A DNA stretch of 64,000 nucleotides from an uncultured Aquimarina sp. (GTDB lineage Bacteria; Bacteroidota; Bacteroidia; Flavobacteriales; Flavobacteriaceae): NCBI RefSeq assembly GCF_947495315.1, contig NZ_CANLYD010000012.1, positions 1-64,000 of the forward strand. The letters run 5' to 3'. Under the pieces are notes generated by a model, which had not been told where the DNA came from, searched no databases, and saw nothing but the letters and a program-made list of their open reading frames with translations. Below are positions 17,207 to 26,686 of the stretch, in pieces; positions within the stretch are counted from its first letter, which is position 1, and every line of letters begins with the position of its first letter. Made by a program: the position numbers and the translations under genes.

Positions 17207-18121
17207 TTAAAAAATAGAAAACCCAGTCAAAGTCGTCAACCTTTCTAGCGCATACATTCCTAATTCTGAGTTCCCTTTAGGATTAAGAGGTGGACTCCAT
17301 ACAGTTACGGCATATTGACCTGGATGAATAGCTGCAATTCCTCCACCTACGCCACTTTTACCTGGTAAACCCACTCTAAAACTAAATTCTCCTGCCTCAT
17401 CATAAAAACCACAGGTTTGCATAATTGCATTAATACGCTTTACTTTTCTACCCGAAATTATTTGAGTGTCATCAGATAAGGTTTTTCCGGCATTAGCATA
17501 AATCATAAAGGCAGTTGCTAATTCTTTGCATGACATCTCAACGGAACATTGATAAATGTAAAGATCTAAAACAGTTTCTATATCATTTTTTATGTTGCCA
17601 AAAGATTTCATAAGATTCAGCAAAGCAGCATTTCGATGACTATATTTCTTTTCAGAATCAAAAACTCTTGAATTAATATTAATCCCCGTGTTTCCTGTAA
17701 TTTTGTGTATAAAATCCAAGAACTCTTGTTGAGGGTTTTCTGATATAGAAACTAAGATATCAGCAATAACAAGTGCGCCTGCGTTAATAAAAGGATTTCT
17801 TGGGATTCCATTTTCATACTCTAACTGAATCAATGAATTGAAAGGGTCTCCCGATGGTTCTACATCTACTCGCTCAAATAATTCATCATCCAATAAAGAC
17901 ATTGCCAGTGTTAATGAGAATACTTTAGAAATACTTTGGATAGAAAAACGCTCGTTCTCATTACCAAAACCATAATGTCCGGAATTAATGCAGTATAAAT
18001 GCATTCCGAATTTATCAGGATCAATCTTAGCTAATTCCGGAATATAAGTAGCCACTTTTCCTGTAGTAGGTTTGGCTAATGTTTCAGATTTAATTGTATC
18101 AAGAATTTTCTGGTATTGCAT
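17207..18121 (-). CDS. glsA: Glutaminase A
   Basis: 304 aa, the usual length. The beta-lactamase-like glutaminase fold is shown by GKVATYIPELAKIDPDKFGM, the catalytic SxxK (S63-I-S-K66 in RFSIQSISKVFSL), NPFINAGALVI, the tail motif AGEFSFRVGLPGKSGVGGGI and the ending VWSPPLN..GNSELGMYALERLT. It hydrolyses glutamine to glutamate and ammonia in the cytoplasm. The start lies 7 nt after the peptidase E stop, so the two form an operon for amide and dipeptide nitrogen recovery. Confidence 0.96.
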   Translation of the reverse strand: MQYQKILDTIKSETLAKPTTGKVATYIPELAKIDPDKFGMHLYCINSGHYGFGNENERFSIQSISKVFSLTLAMSLLDDELFERVDVEPSGDPFNSLIQLEYENGIPRNPFINAGALVIADILVSISENPQQEFLDFIHKITGNTGININSRVFDSEKKYSHRNAALLNLMKSFGNIKNDIETVLDLYIYQCSVEMSCKELATAFMIYANAGKTLSDDTQIISGRKVKRINAIMQTCGFYDEAGEFSFRVGLPGKSGVGGGIAAIHPGQYAVTVWSPPLNPKGNSELGMYALERLTTLTGFSIF

Positions 18122-18128
18122 ACATCAA

Positions 18129-18836
18129 TTAGTTTAATTCTGATAAAGAACTACCAGGTGTTATTTCATAAGGACTTTTATTTTGTTCAAAAATTCTTGC
18201 AGATAAATTACCTTTTAAGGTAATATCGTTTTTATGAATTCTTAACCAACTTCCTTCTCTAAGTCCGACTACAGGCTGTGGGTTTATCGTATGAAATTCC
18301 TTAATACGTGTTTCTCGGGTTTCACCTTTATGCGTAGAATTGGGATCAGGATCCAGATAATGTGCGTTTACATTAAAAGTCATGATTCCTAAAGTTTTAA
18401 GACTTGGAGGATGTACTATTGGCATATCATTGGTTGTCTGCATAGTAAGCCCGCATATATTACTTCCGGCACTGGTTCCTAAATATGGTACGCCAGAATC
18501 TATTGCTCTTTTTAGAGGTTTTATTACTTTATTTCGGTATAACTGGTCCACCAGAAGAAATGTATTTCCTCCACCTGTAAAAATACCTTGTGTGTTTTTA
18601 AAAGCTTCTACAGTATCTGAAAACATATGTATACCGAGTACTTTTTTATTAATTTTCTTAAAAATATTATTAACACCAATAGTATATTCATCAAGAGAAA
18701 TTCCTCCAGGACGAGCATAAGGAATAAATAGTATTTCATCAGAATCAACAAAAAGCTCAATTAAGGCCTCAAATAAATATTCTAATGGACCGCTTCCGTG
18801 AATAGTAGAGGTGCTGGCTATTATACAGTTTTGCAT
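18129..18836 (-). CDS. pepE: Dipeptidase E (peptidase S51)
   Basis: 235 aa, close to the family length. The nucleophile serine S122 sits in GTSAGSNICGL. GIFTGGGNTFLLVDQLY and VNAHYLDPDPNSTHKGETRETRI supply the remaining active-site region. PepE is a cytoplasmic serine peptidase that cleaves Asp-X dipeptides. It leads the minus-strand operon with glsA and is divergent from the exported protein at 18947. Confidence 0.95.
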   Translation of the reverse strand: MQNCIIASTSTIHGSGPLEYLFEALIELFVDSDEILFIPYARPGGISLDEYTIGVNNIFKKINKKVLGIHMFSDTVEAFKNTQGIFTGGGNTFLLVDQLYRNKVIKPLKRAIDSGVPYLGTSAGSNICGLTMQTTNDMPIVHPPSLKTLGIMTFNVNAHYLDPDPNSTHKGETRETRIKEFHTINPQPVVGLREGSWLRIHKNDITLKGNLSARIFEQNKSPYEITPGSSLSELN

Positions 18837-18946
18837 GAAGTTGTTTTTTTAGTAAAGGTAGTTTAACGTTTTCTTATAAAGAAATCTTCTCAGCATATTG
18901 AAAAAATGTAGTATCTTCAATAAAAACAAATTTAATTCGGCTTACT

Positions 18947-19735
18947 ATGAAAATGAAATTATCCTTACTTTTTATATGTTGTGCAATGAGTTTTTCATTC
19001 GCGCAGATTACCTCTAGAGTTATGATTGACGGACGTATTAGTGCGCCAATAGGCGACGATGTAGAAGGGGTAGTTGTGTATAATCTTACTACTAAAAAAG
19101 GAACTATTACTGATAATAAAGGTGATTTTAGAATCAGTGTTGGTGCCAATGATAAAATAGAGATTATAGCTATGCAGTATCAGAAATTTGTAGTGTTGAT
19201 TGATAAAGGAGTTTTAGATAATAAAAGGTTGAATATTTTCCTAAATGAATCTGTAAATCTTTTGGACGAAGTAATAGTAACGCCTTATGACTTGTTAGGA
19301 AATGTCTCCATTGATGTAAAAAAAATTGGTGTGGAGGATAGCGGAATTGAAGAAGTAGCTAAATTAACATCTGCTAGGATTAACGATACAGATTACGATT
19401 GGACGGCAGATGAACTTTCTGAATTAGAGAATAAAGTGTTTTTAGAAGATAGAATGATTTATGGACTTAATTTTGTCAATCTTTTTAAGGTTGTTTTTCA
19501 GGATAAAGATAAAAAAGATAGTAAAAAGCCAGTGGATATTGATGTTCAAGTTCGAAATATATATAATGATGAATTTTTTAAAACAAATTTAGCATTAGAA
19601 ATGGATCAGATTAATGACTTTATATTTTTTGCAGAAGAAAACGGACTTAATAATTCATATCTAGAAGAAGGAAATGAACTTAATTTGATAGAATTTTTGG
19701 TTTCTCAAAGCAAAGCATATAAGGATCGTAAATAG
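18947..19735 (+). CDS. Exported protein with carboxypeptidase-regulatory-like domain, paralog 1
   Basis: 262 aa with a signal peptide (MKMKLSLLFICCAMSFSFAQ). Residues about 25-110 match the carboxypeptidase regulatory-like (CarboxypepD_reg-like) beta-sandwich at the N-terminus of many Bacteroidota outer-membrane proteins: VEGVVVYNLTTKKGTITDNK and NIFLNESVNLLDEVIVTPYD. No TonB receptor barrel follows. The C-terminal 140 residues are of unknown fold. The next gene is a diverged paralog of the same length. Probably periplasmic or attached to the outer membrane. Confidence 0.82.
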   Translation: MKMKLSLLFICCAMSFSFAQITSRVMIDGRISAPIGDDVEGVVVYNLTTKKGTITDNKGDFRISVGANDKIEIIAMQYQKFVVLIDKGVLDNKRLNIFLNESVNLLDEVIVTPYDLLGNVSIDVKKIGVEDSGIEEVAKLTSARINDTDYDWTADELSELENKVFLEDRMIYGLNFVNLFKVVFQDKDKKDSKKPVDIDVQVRNIYNDEFFKTNLALEMDQINDFIFFAEENGLNNSYLEEGNELNLIEFLVSQSKAYKDRK

Positions 19736-19861
19736 TATCTAGATATTGACAGCGCAACACTTTTGGTTTCTCTTCGTCTTTTGTGGTGATGTGACGAAGT
19801 ACTAAGGATCGCTTTATCTAAAGAAAACTAATGGTGTGAAGTTTTCCTTTTGATTTTAGTC

Positions 19862-20638
19862 ATGAAACTAATTCAGTGTATGACTAGGATATTACCCGTT
19901 TTATTTTTTCTTTTCGTTTTAGTAAATACTTTTGGTCAATCTCAAAGATTAAAGGGTAGAATTATAGCCGACTCGTTAGAAGATTTTGCAATTAACATTG
20001 TGAATTACACTAAGAAAATAGGAACCACAAATGATCAGAGAGGTAATTTCGAAATTCCTGCAACCGTTAATGATTCAATTATTTTTTCTTCAGTTCAATA
20101 TGAGGTGATTTCCATTTTAGTTAAAGATGATGATCTGAATAATGAAAATTTTCAAGTAAAGCTGAATCCAGTTATTCGTAAACTTGAAGAGGTAAACGTG
20201 AGTAATGTAAATCTTTCAGGAAATATAGATAAGGATACGAAGTATATAGAAATTAAACCTTTTGTAAATAATAAAAGTTTAGGCTTGCCATTCAGAGATA
20301 TAAAACAGCCGACACAAATAGAAAGAAAAATTTATACTGCAAAATCAGGTATTATTGATCGACCTATCAATTACTTAAATGGGACATTAAAAAAACTAAA
20401 ACGGATAAAAGCTCTTCAAGATTTAGATAGGCTGATTCAAAAAGGAGAGGCCTCATTTAGTATGAGTTTTTTTACAAAGGATTTGGGAATACCAGAGACC
20501 TTAATCTCTGATTTTATGTACTATTGTGCAAAAGATAAGTACTTCGAAAACTTATTAGAGAATACAAAAAGATTATCCTTGCTAGAGTTCTTCCAAGAAA
20601 AAGCGAAATTTTACAAAGAGCATAAAGAAATTGATTAA
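19862..20638 (+). CDS. Exported protein with carboxypeptidase-regulatory-like domain, paralog 2
   Basis: About 258 aa. I start it at ATG 19862 (MKLIQCMTRILPVLF) because the upstream in-frame TTG at 19850 only adds MILV in front of the signal sequence. After the signal peptide come the same elements as in the preceding gene: AINIVNYTKKIGTTNDQRGN and KLNPVIRKLEEVNVSNVNLSGN, then a C-terminal region ending in a helical SLLEFFQEKAKFYKEHK, comparable with NLIEFLVSQSKAYKD of paralog 1. The pair arose by tandem duplication. Function unknown. Confidence 0.8.
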   Translation: MKLIQCMTRILPVLFFLFVLVNTFGQSQRLKGRIIADSLEDFAINIVNYTKKIGTTNDQRGNFEIPATVNDSIIFSSVQYEVISILVKDDDLNNENFQVKLNPVIRKLEEVNVSNVNLSGNIDKDTKYIEIKPFVNNKSLGLPFRDIKQPTQIERKIYTAKSGIIDRPINYLNGTLKKLKRIKALQDLDRLIQKGEASFSMSFFTKDLGIPETLISDFMYYCAKDKYFENLLENTKRLSLLEFFQEKAKFYKEHKEID

Positions 20639-20728
20639 TAAATATTCTCTTTTTAGACAATAAGATATTTTTGGCACAATATTTTATGTCAAAATAGTAC
20701 ATTTACCATCTTTTAAAATTATAATAAA

Positions 20729-21235
20729 TTGAAGAAATTACTATTTATTTTACCTGTACTTCTGGTTTTTCTAAGTTCTTTTACGGTGCTCCATAAATTT
20801 TATGTTAGCGTCACTCAAATAGAATATAATGAGGAACAAAAGTCATTGCAAATTATTTCAAGAATTTTTATCGATGATATTGAGGAAGTGCTTAGAAAAC
20901 GATATGATGAAACCATAGAATTAGTTTCAGAAAAACAAGAAACCAAAGTAGATCAATATTTGAGCACATATTTAAATCAAAAATTAGCCATTACTGTTAA
21001 TGGTCAAGAAGTGTTTTTTAATTTCATCGGAAAAGAATATGATAACGATCTTGTACTATGCTACCTGGAAGTAGACAATATTCCCTCACTCGAAACAATA
21101 ACAGTTTCTAATCAAGTTTTGATGGACTTTTTTGATGAACAACAGAATATCGTACACGTGAAAAAAGGGAAAAAACGCAAAAGTCTTATCCTCGAAAAAG
21201 AAAAGGATAAAGGCATGTTAAAGTTTAGTGAATAA
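20729..21235 (+). CDS. Small exported protein, DUF6702-like
   Basis: 168 aa with a signal peptide (KKLLFILPVLLVFLSSFTVL) followed by HKFYVSVTQIEYNEEQKSLQIISRIFIDDIEEVL, a pattern I associate with the DUF6702 family of Bacteroidota. The frame starts with TTG at 20729, with no better ATG. A perfect -7 element TATTTTTG at 20666-20673 lies 55 nt upstream. In relatives it commonly precedes an M1 metallopeptidase gene, as here. Possibly a periplasmic accessory of that peptidase. Confidence 0.75.
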   Translation: MKKLLFILPVLLVFLSSFTVLHKFYVSVTQIEYNEEQKSLQIISRIFIDDIEEVLRKRYDETIELVSEKQETKVDQYLSTYLNQKLAITVNGQEVFFNFIGKEYDNDLVLCYLEVDNIPSLETITVSNQVLMDFFDEQQNIVHVKKGKKRKSLILEKEKDKGMLKFSE

Positions 21236-21296
21236 ATCATTAAACTTTTAAAAAACAACTATTTTGCGATTTATTAGTTAACACAATTACACTCTA

Positions 21297-23609
21297 ATGA
21301 AAAAAATACTTTTTATCCTTTCAGTTACTTTTTTTGTTTCTGCCTCAGGATTGTATGCACAAAACCAAAATGAAAGCGAAGAAACTCGTGAGTTGGGGCA
21401 TACAAATCAAAATAAATTTAAGCAAATGTATGATGAGTTTGCAACTCCTAATATGTACAGAACTGCTTCCGGAGCTCCAGGATCTGCATACTACCAGCAA
21501 CAGGCAGATTATAAAATGGATATTGAGCTTGATGATAAAAACAAAAAGCTTACCGGTAAAGAAACGATAACATATACGAACAATTCTCCTGATAATTTAG
21601 AATTTCTGTGGGTACAGCTAGATCAAAATATGAGATCCAGAGAATCTAAAACTCCTTTAATCCAACCAACAGGTGTGGATGCAGCAGATCCACCAAGTCG
21701 ATTTGTTGGTAAGTATTTGGGAGAAGGTTTTGATGGAGGGTTTAATATTACTGCGGTTAAAGATGCTAGTGGTAAACCATTACAATATACTATCAATAGG
21801 ACAATGATGCGTGTAGAGATGCCAAAAGACTTGGCTTCTGGAGCAAAATTTGTGTTCTCAATAGATTGGTGGTACAATATCAATAATCACGTTGACGGCA
21901 GAGGAAGATCAGGTTACGAAGAATTTGAAGATGGTAACAGAGCATATGTAATTGCCCAGTTTTATCCAAGAATGGCAGTTTATAATGACGTAGAAGGTTG
22001 GCAAAATCACCAATTTTGGGGTAGAGGAGAATTCGCACTTCCATTTGGAGATTTTGATGTAAATATTACAGTTCCTTCAGATCATATTTTAGATGCTACT
22101 GGTGTGTTGGTAAATAGAAAAGAAGTTTTTTCTAAAGAGATGATGAATCGTTATGAGAAAGCGAAAAAATCATACGATGAGCCAGTAGTTATAGTAACTC
22201 AAAAAGAAGCTGAAGCTAAAGAGAAGACTTTTTCTGAAAGCAAAAAGACCTGGAAACTAAGCGCTAAAAATGTACGTGATTTTGGATTTGCAACGTCCAG
22301 AAGATTTATCTGGGATATGATGGCAGTGAAAATAGGAGGAAAGGATGTAATGGCAGTTTCTATGTATCCAAAAGAAGGAAATCCATTATGGGAAGATTGG
22401 TCAACTAAAGCTGTAGCCAGTACGTTAAAATCATATAGTAGAATGACTTTTGATTATCCTTATCACAAAGCTATCTCTGTACATGCTAAGAATCAAGGGA
22501 TGGAGTATCCGATGATTTGCTGGAATTATGGAAGACCTGATAAAGAAGGAAAATTTAGTAATCGCACAAAATTCGGAATGATGAGTGTGATTATTCACGA
22601 AGTAGGGCACAATTTCTTCCCTATGATCGTTAATAGTGATGAGCGTCAATGGACTTGGATGGATGAAGGTCTTAATACATTTGTACAGTACGTAGCGGAG
22701 CAAGATTTTGGAGAGTGGTATCCTGATGCGATTGCACCTTTAAAAAAATACCCATCAAGAAGAGGTCCTGCACCTAAAATTGTACCTTACATGAGTGGTG
22801 ATCAGAGTTTTATTTCGCCGATTATGTCACAGTCTAATAATATTCATCAGTTTGGTTCTAATGCATATTCTAAGCCGGCTACCGGATTAAATATCCTTAG
22901 AGAAACTGTAATGGGTAGAGATCTTTTTGACTATTCATTTAGAACATATTCTCAGAGATGGATGTTTAAACATCCAACACCAGAAGATTTCTTTAGAACA
23001 ATGGAAGATGCATCTGCAGTAGATTTAGATTGGTTCTGGAGAGGATGGTTTTATACAACGGATTATACGGATATTGGTGTAAAAGATGTAAAGAAATATG
23101 TAGTTTCTAAAGAACCAAACCAAAGAGCAAAAGATTTTGCTGCCGCAAGAGGAGCTAAAATTGAGGATTTCGGACCATTAGTATTTATGGTAGAAGAAGG
23201 CAGTGATGAATATGAAGCGATTAAGAAGAATGGTAACATTATCGATGATGCAAAAACATTGAAAGAATACTTAATAGATAATTTCTCAGTTCAAGAGAGA
23301 GAAGTGATTAAAGAACCAAAGTATTTTTATGAAGTTACTTTCGAAAAACCTGGAGGTCTAGTGATGCCATTGATAGTAGAGTATACATATGAAGACGGAA
23401 CTTCTGAAACCATAACGTATCCTGCAGAAATATGGAGAAAGAATGATGCAGCAGTTAAAAGAGCGATAGCTTCAGAAAAAGCAATTTCTAAGATTGTGGT
23501 AGATCCTAACCAAGAAACGGCGGATATAGATACTTCGAACAATAGCTGGCCTCAGAATAAAAAACTAGGTAAGTTTGATAAATTCAAAAATAAAGTAAAA
23601 GGTCAATAA
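21297..23609 (+). CDS. Exported M1 family metallopeptidase
   Basis: 770 aa with a signal peptide (residues 1-21). The gluzincin site is complete: H434-E-V-G-H438 and E457 in WTWMDEGLN, which is the M1 spacing HExxH-18-E. The N-terminal region (DIELDDKNKKLTGKETITYTNNSPDNLEF) is the M1 saddle domain. It probably trims N-terminal residues from peptides in the periplasm or on the surface. A GxMEN exopeptidase motif is not obvious; NQGMEYPMICWN at about 400 is the likely equivalent. It ends at a strong terminator. Confidence 0.9.
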   Translation: MKKILFILSVTFFVSASGLYAQNQNESEETRELGHTNQNKFKQMYDEFATPNMYRTASGAPGSAYYQQQADYKMDIELDDKNKKLTGKETITYTNNSPDNLEFLWVQLDQNMRSRESKTPLIQPTGVDAADPPSRFVGKYLGEGFDGGFNITAVKDASGKPLQYTINRTMMRVEMPKDLASGAKFVFSIDWWYNINNHVDGRGRSGYEEFEDGNRAYVIAQFYPRMAVYNDVEGWQNHQFWGRGEFALPFGDFDVNITVPSDHILDATGVLVNRKEVFSKEMMNRYEKAKKSYDEPVVIVTQKEAEAKEKTFSESKKTWKLSAKNVRDFGFATSRRFIWDMMAVKIGGKDVMAVSMYPKEGNPLWEDWSTKAVASTLKSYSRMTFDYPYHKAISVHAKNQGMEYPMICWNYGRPDKEGKFSNRTKFGMMSVIIHEVGHNFFPMIVNSDERQWTWMDEGLNTFVQYVAEQDFGEWYPDAIAPLKKYPSRRGPAPKIVPYMSGDQSFISPIMSQSNNIHQFGSNAYSKPATGLNILRETVMGRDLFDYSFRTYSQRWMFKHPTPEDFFRTMEDASAVDLDWFWRGWFYTTDYTDIGVKDVKKYVVSKEPNQRAKDFAAARGAKIEDFGPLVFMVEEGSDEYEAIKKNGNIIDDAKTLKEYLIDNFSVQEREVIKEPKYFYEVTFEKPGGLVMPLIVEYTYEDGTSETITYPAEIWRKNDAAVKRAIASEKAISKIVVDPNQETADIDTSNNSWPQNKKLGKFDKFKNKVKGQ

Positions 23610-23635
23610 GTTAAAAAACCTTTAAATTATAAATT

Positions 23636-23666
23636 AAAGCCGTTCGTGATTGCGAACGGCTTTTTT
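23636..23666 (+). terminator. Rho-independent terminator
   Basis: GCCGTTCG and CGAACGGC form an 8-bp GC-rich stem followed by TTTTTT, 27 nt after the metallopeptidase stop. Confidence 0.92.
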
Positions 23667-23683
23667 CTGTACATTATTGTAGC

Positions 23684-23691
23684 TATATTTG
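23684..23691 (+). promoter_or_regulatory. -7 promoter element of tatA
   Basis: TATATTTG is a perfect consensus and ends only 7 bp before the ATG at 23699. The transcript would be leaderless or nearly so, which is common in Bacteroidota. Confidence 0.65.
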
Positions 23692-23698
23692 CAATGTT

Positions 23699-23992
23699 AT
23701 GATAGCATTACCATTATTCATAAGTGGAACAGAGATCGCCTTTATAGTATTTATATTGGTTATGGTTTTTGGCGCTGATAAAATACCTGAAATCGCTCGA
23801 GGTTTAGGCAAAGGAATGCGCATTGTTAAGGATGCTACTAACGATATTAAGTCAGAAATTACCAAGAGTGCAGAAAAACATGGTATCGATACCGATATCC
23901 CTACTTCTATTACTTCGGATATTAAAAAGGAAATAACACAGGTAAAAAAGGATATTGAAGACGTTACAGGTCCTGTAAAACGTAAATTCTAA
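23699..23992 (+). CDS. tatA: Twin-arginine translocase subunit TatA
   Basis: 97 aa: one N-terminal helix (SGTEIAFIVFILVMVFGADK), the hinge PEIARGLGKGMR and an amphipathic charged helix, which is the TatA/B architecture. TatA oligomers form the passage for folded proteins with twin-arginine signals. TatC is not in this window. Lone tatA genes are common in flavobacteria. TatB would normally be longer, so TatA is preferred. Confidence 0.88.
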   Translation: MIALPLFISGTEIAFIVFILVMVFGADKIPEIARGLGKGMRIVKDATNDIKSEITKSAEKHGIDTDIPTSITSDIKKEITQVKKDIEDVTGPVKRKF

Positions 23993-24322
23993 TTTCTACT
24001 TCTGCAATTTTTATCATTTCGATAAAATCAACCTTTATTTTTGTTTCTTCTTCAAAAAAATCACCTTTTTTTTAAGTTAATTTTATTTTGTAGTCTTTTT
24101 CTGTAAAACCCTTATAAACATTGGTATTTGACACCGTTTTTTGGTCTTATGCAAGCATAGTAACAATAATTTTTTTGAGATTCTTTCAATATAACGCATT
24201 AATATTTGGATTTTATTTAATAAATTAGGAGTGAAATTAACTAAATGATAATTATTTGATATTTTCAGGGAATGACTACCTCAAAAAATCAATAACACAC
24301 AAACTCATTAATTTATACTAAA
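23993..24322 (+). other. Intergenic region before the subtilase
   Basis: 330 bp, very AT-rich. I find no ORF with coding character and no clear hairpin terminator. AATATTTG-like elements near 24200-24260 are imperfect matches to the -7 consensus. The subtilase promoter is presumably here but cannot be placed. Confidence 0.5.
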
Positions 24323-25816
24323 ATGAAAAAAATTATTACACTAGTATTAGGGCTTTTCCTCGTCCTATCATGTTCTCAAGAAGATTCCACCGAAATTATT
24401 GATGAAAGCTCAGAATCTCAAAAAATTCTCTCCGTTGAAGAAATAAACTCTTTTATAGAAAAACAACTTAAGCAGAATGGTGATTTAGATTGGACTACAG
24501 ATGCATCAGCACATATATTATATAGTGCAGTAATGCATGGAGGTGAAGTGTTGACAATCGGTTTTGGGGAAAAGGGAGAAAGTTTTATTGATGGAACTCA
24601 ACGATCTCCTAGATTAAACAATATTATAGAAGGTATATATAATACCGTACAAAGTATTGAAGGAGTTACACGTTCCAATGTTCAGGTATCACAAGATGGT
24701 ACATTGAATGTCTTGGATGTAAAAGTTAAGAAATTAGAAACCATTGTAGAGTTAAAAGCAATGGACAATATTCGTTACCTGGAACCAAATGGCTACGGAT
24801 TCTACCTTAAGGAAGAAGTGCAACAAAAGTCTGCTGGTTGCAGTCAAAGTGGACAATCAATCAATAGCGGTGATTATAGTGTGATCTCTCCTAATGCGAG
24901 ACTACCTTGGAACTACAAAAATCATAATATTGATGATGCTTGGAGTCTTAGTACTGGAGCTGGAATTACCGTAGGTCTCATAGATACTGGCTTATCGGCT
25001 AACCAAAATCTTTTAGGAAACGGATTTAATGATGGTGCTTCTAATGGTAGATCTGTGCAACGTTTTGGGACATTTATTGATTCTCCTTGGTGGTGGTCTA
25101 ATAATGTTGATGGACCTAATGATAGATGTGGTCACGGAACTCAGATGGCATCCGCTATAGCATCACCACGTAATAATGATTTTATGCCAGTTGGTGTTGC
25201 ATACAATTCTAATTTGGTAGCGTATAGAGGAACAGAGGATGTTGTTTTAAACGATTATCATGAGCGTAAAGGAGTAAGTAACGCGTTAAAAGCATTAGGA
25301 AATAGAAGTGATGTTAAAATAATTTCAATGTCGGTTGGATATCCTTGGTCAATTGGTAATGTAAAAGACGCTGTAAAATATGCATACGGAAAAGGTAAAA
25401 TGATCATGGCTGCAGGTGGAACTTCTACCACTTTTACGAATTGGTATGGTGTTATATTTCCAGCAAGTATGAGTGAAACAGTGGCAGTGACAGGATTAAA
25501 AGATAATGGATATAATCGTTGTGATATTTGTCACGATGGTAATAAAATTGATTTTACTATTATTATGCAGAGAGCTAGTAATACTAGTAGAACAGTACCA
25601 GTATTAGGATTTAATAGTGGTACAGAATCTTATGTTGGTGGATCTTCTGTAGCAACAGCTATGACAGCCGGTATTGCGGCATTAGTATGGGCACGTAATC
25701 CTAATATGTCTAGAGCACAAGTATTGGATAAGTTAAAAAGAGCTGGAGAGTTTTATCCTAATCGTAATAGTAAGTTCGGTTATGGCAATATAGATGCTCT
25801 GAAAGCGGTACAATAA
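24323..25816 (+). CDS. Lipoprotein subtilisin-like serine protease (S8)
   Basis: 497 aa. The lipobox LVLSC17 indicates a lipoprotein. Residues 30-170 resemble a propeptide/inhibitor region. The S8 triad is D221 (GLIDTGLS), H271 (CGHGTQMAS) and S442 (GGSSVATAMTAGIAAL). The segment that normally supplies the oxyanion-hole Asn (AAGN) reads MAAGGTS here, with Gly366 at that place. Cys pairs C269/C173 and C400/C403 may form disulfides. It is flanked by a good terminator. A peptidase displayed on a membrane surface is likely. Confidence 0.9.
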   Translation: MKKIITLVLGLFLVLSCSQEDSTEIIDESSESQKILSVEEINSFIEKQLKQNGDLDWTTDASAHILYSAVMHGGEVLTIGFGEKGESFIDGTQRSPRLNNIIEGIYNTVQSIEGVTRSNVQVSQDGTLNVLDVKVKKLETIVELKAMDNIRYLEPNGYGFYLKEEVQQKSAGCSQSGQSINSGDYSVISPNARLPWNYKNHNIDDAWSLSTGAGITVGLIDTGLSANQNLLGNGFNDGASNGRSVQRFGTFIDSPWWWSNNVDGPNDRCGHGTQMASAIASPRNNDFMPVGVAYNSNLVAYRGTEDVVLNDYHERKGVSNALKALGNRSDVKIISMSVGYPWSIGNVKDAVKYAYGKGKMIMAAGGTSTTFTNWYGVIFPASMSETVAVTGLKDNGYNRCDICHDGNKIDFTIIMQRASNTSRTVPVLGFNSGTESYVGGSSVATAMTAGIAALVWARNPNMSRAQVLDKLKRAGEFYPNRNSKFGYGNIDALKAVQ

Positions 25817-25854
25817 TAAGTGAATTAGCAATTGTAGTTACTAATACATGTAAG

Positions 25855-25887
25855 AAGTGGGATCTTTAGAGATTCCACTTTTTTTAT
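25855..25887 (+). terminator. Rho-independent terminator
   Basis: AAGTGGGATCT and AGATTCCACTT form an 11-bp stem with one G-U pair and a tetraloop, followed by a run of T, 38 nt after the subtilase stop. Confidence 0.88.
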
Positions 25888-25910
25888 TCCGTTTTCAAGT
25901 ATTCGTGAGG

Positions 25911-26552
25911 TTATATAACTCTACTAATTGTTAGTCCATCTCTAATGGGTAATAATACTGTTTCTATACGTTTGTCTTCTGCAAGTAATTTGTTGTAAGC
26001 CAAAAGTGCTTTGGTAGAAAGATCATCTTCGGCAATATCTTCAATCACCTTTCCACTCCAAAGAACGTTGTCGGATAAAATAATACCACCCGGATTCATT
26101 TTATCGATTATTAATTCAAAGTAGGTTGAATAATTTGGTTTATCAGCATCAATAAAAACTAAATCAAATTTTATATCCAGGTTTGGAATAATCTCGGTGG
26201 CATCACCTATATGTTGATGTATTTGATTGCCATAAGAAGAAAGATCAAAATATTTACGCTGAAAATCTTCTAATTCTTCGTTTATGTCAATCGTATGTAA
26301 AACACCATCTTTTTGCATCCCTTCTGACAGGCATAAAGCGGAGTAACCAGTATAGGTTCCTATTTCTAAAATAGTTTTTGGATTGATCAATTTAGAAAGC
26401 ATACTCAAAACACGACCCTGATAAGGACCACTAAGCATACGCGGTTGTAATATCTTTTGATACGTTTCTCTGGTTAATTGTTGTAGTAATTCAGGTTCTT
26501 TTTCGGTATGATTTACTACATAGGTATCTAGTGCTTCCGGTATGAAGTGCAT
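25911..26552 (-). CDS. Class I SAM-dependent O-methyltransferase (COMT-like)
   Basis: 213 aa, the size of bacterial caffeoyl-CoA/catechol O-methyltransferase homologues (PF01596 type). Motif I is LEIGTYTGYSALCLSEG, followed by VLHTIDINEELEDF, DLVFIDADKPNYSTYFE (metal-binding Asp region) and GGIILSDNVLWSGKV. It should methylate a catechol-like hydroxyl with Mg2+. The natural substrate is unknown. It is monocistronic and converges on the subtilase gene. Confidence 0.9.
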   Translation of the reverse strand: MHFIPEALDTYVVNHTEKEPELLQQLTRETYQKILQPRMLSGPYQGRVLSMLSKLINPKTILEIGTYTGYSALCLSEGMQKDGVLHTIDINEELEDFQRKYFDLSSYGNQIHQHIGDATEIIPNLDIKFDLVFIDADKPNYSTYFELIIDKMNPGGIILSDNVLWSGKVIEDIAEDDLSTKALLAYNKLLAEDKRIETVLLPIRDGLTISRVI

Positions 26553-26596
26553 GGTCTAACTTTTTTGCAAAGCTAAATGTTTTATGGCTTATGAAC

Positions 26597-26637
26597 TAAA
26601 AAATAAGCCCTTTACCCTTATTATTGAGTAAAGAGCT
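26597..26637 (-). terminator. Rho-independent terminator, minus strand
   Basis: On the minus strand AGCTCTTTACTC and GGGTAAAGGGCT form a 12-bp stem (two G-U pairs) around an 8-nt loop, followed by TTATTTTTT. It ends the lipoprotein transcription unit. Confidence 0.88.
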
Positions 26638-26686
26638 GATCAAGTTTTTAGAAATTAATTTAGTATTGAAATCTACTTTTAATTAG

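Noticed and set aside
21334..23542. Several 70-90 aa frames inside the M1 peptidase gene
   Set aside because: They are shadows of a 770-aa gene with an intact active site.
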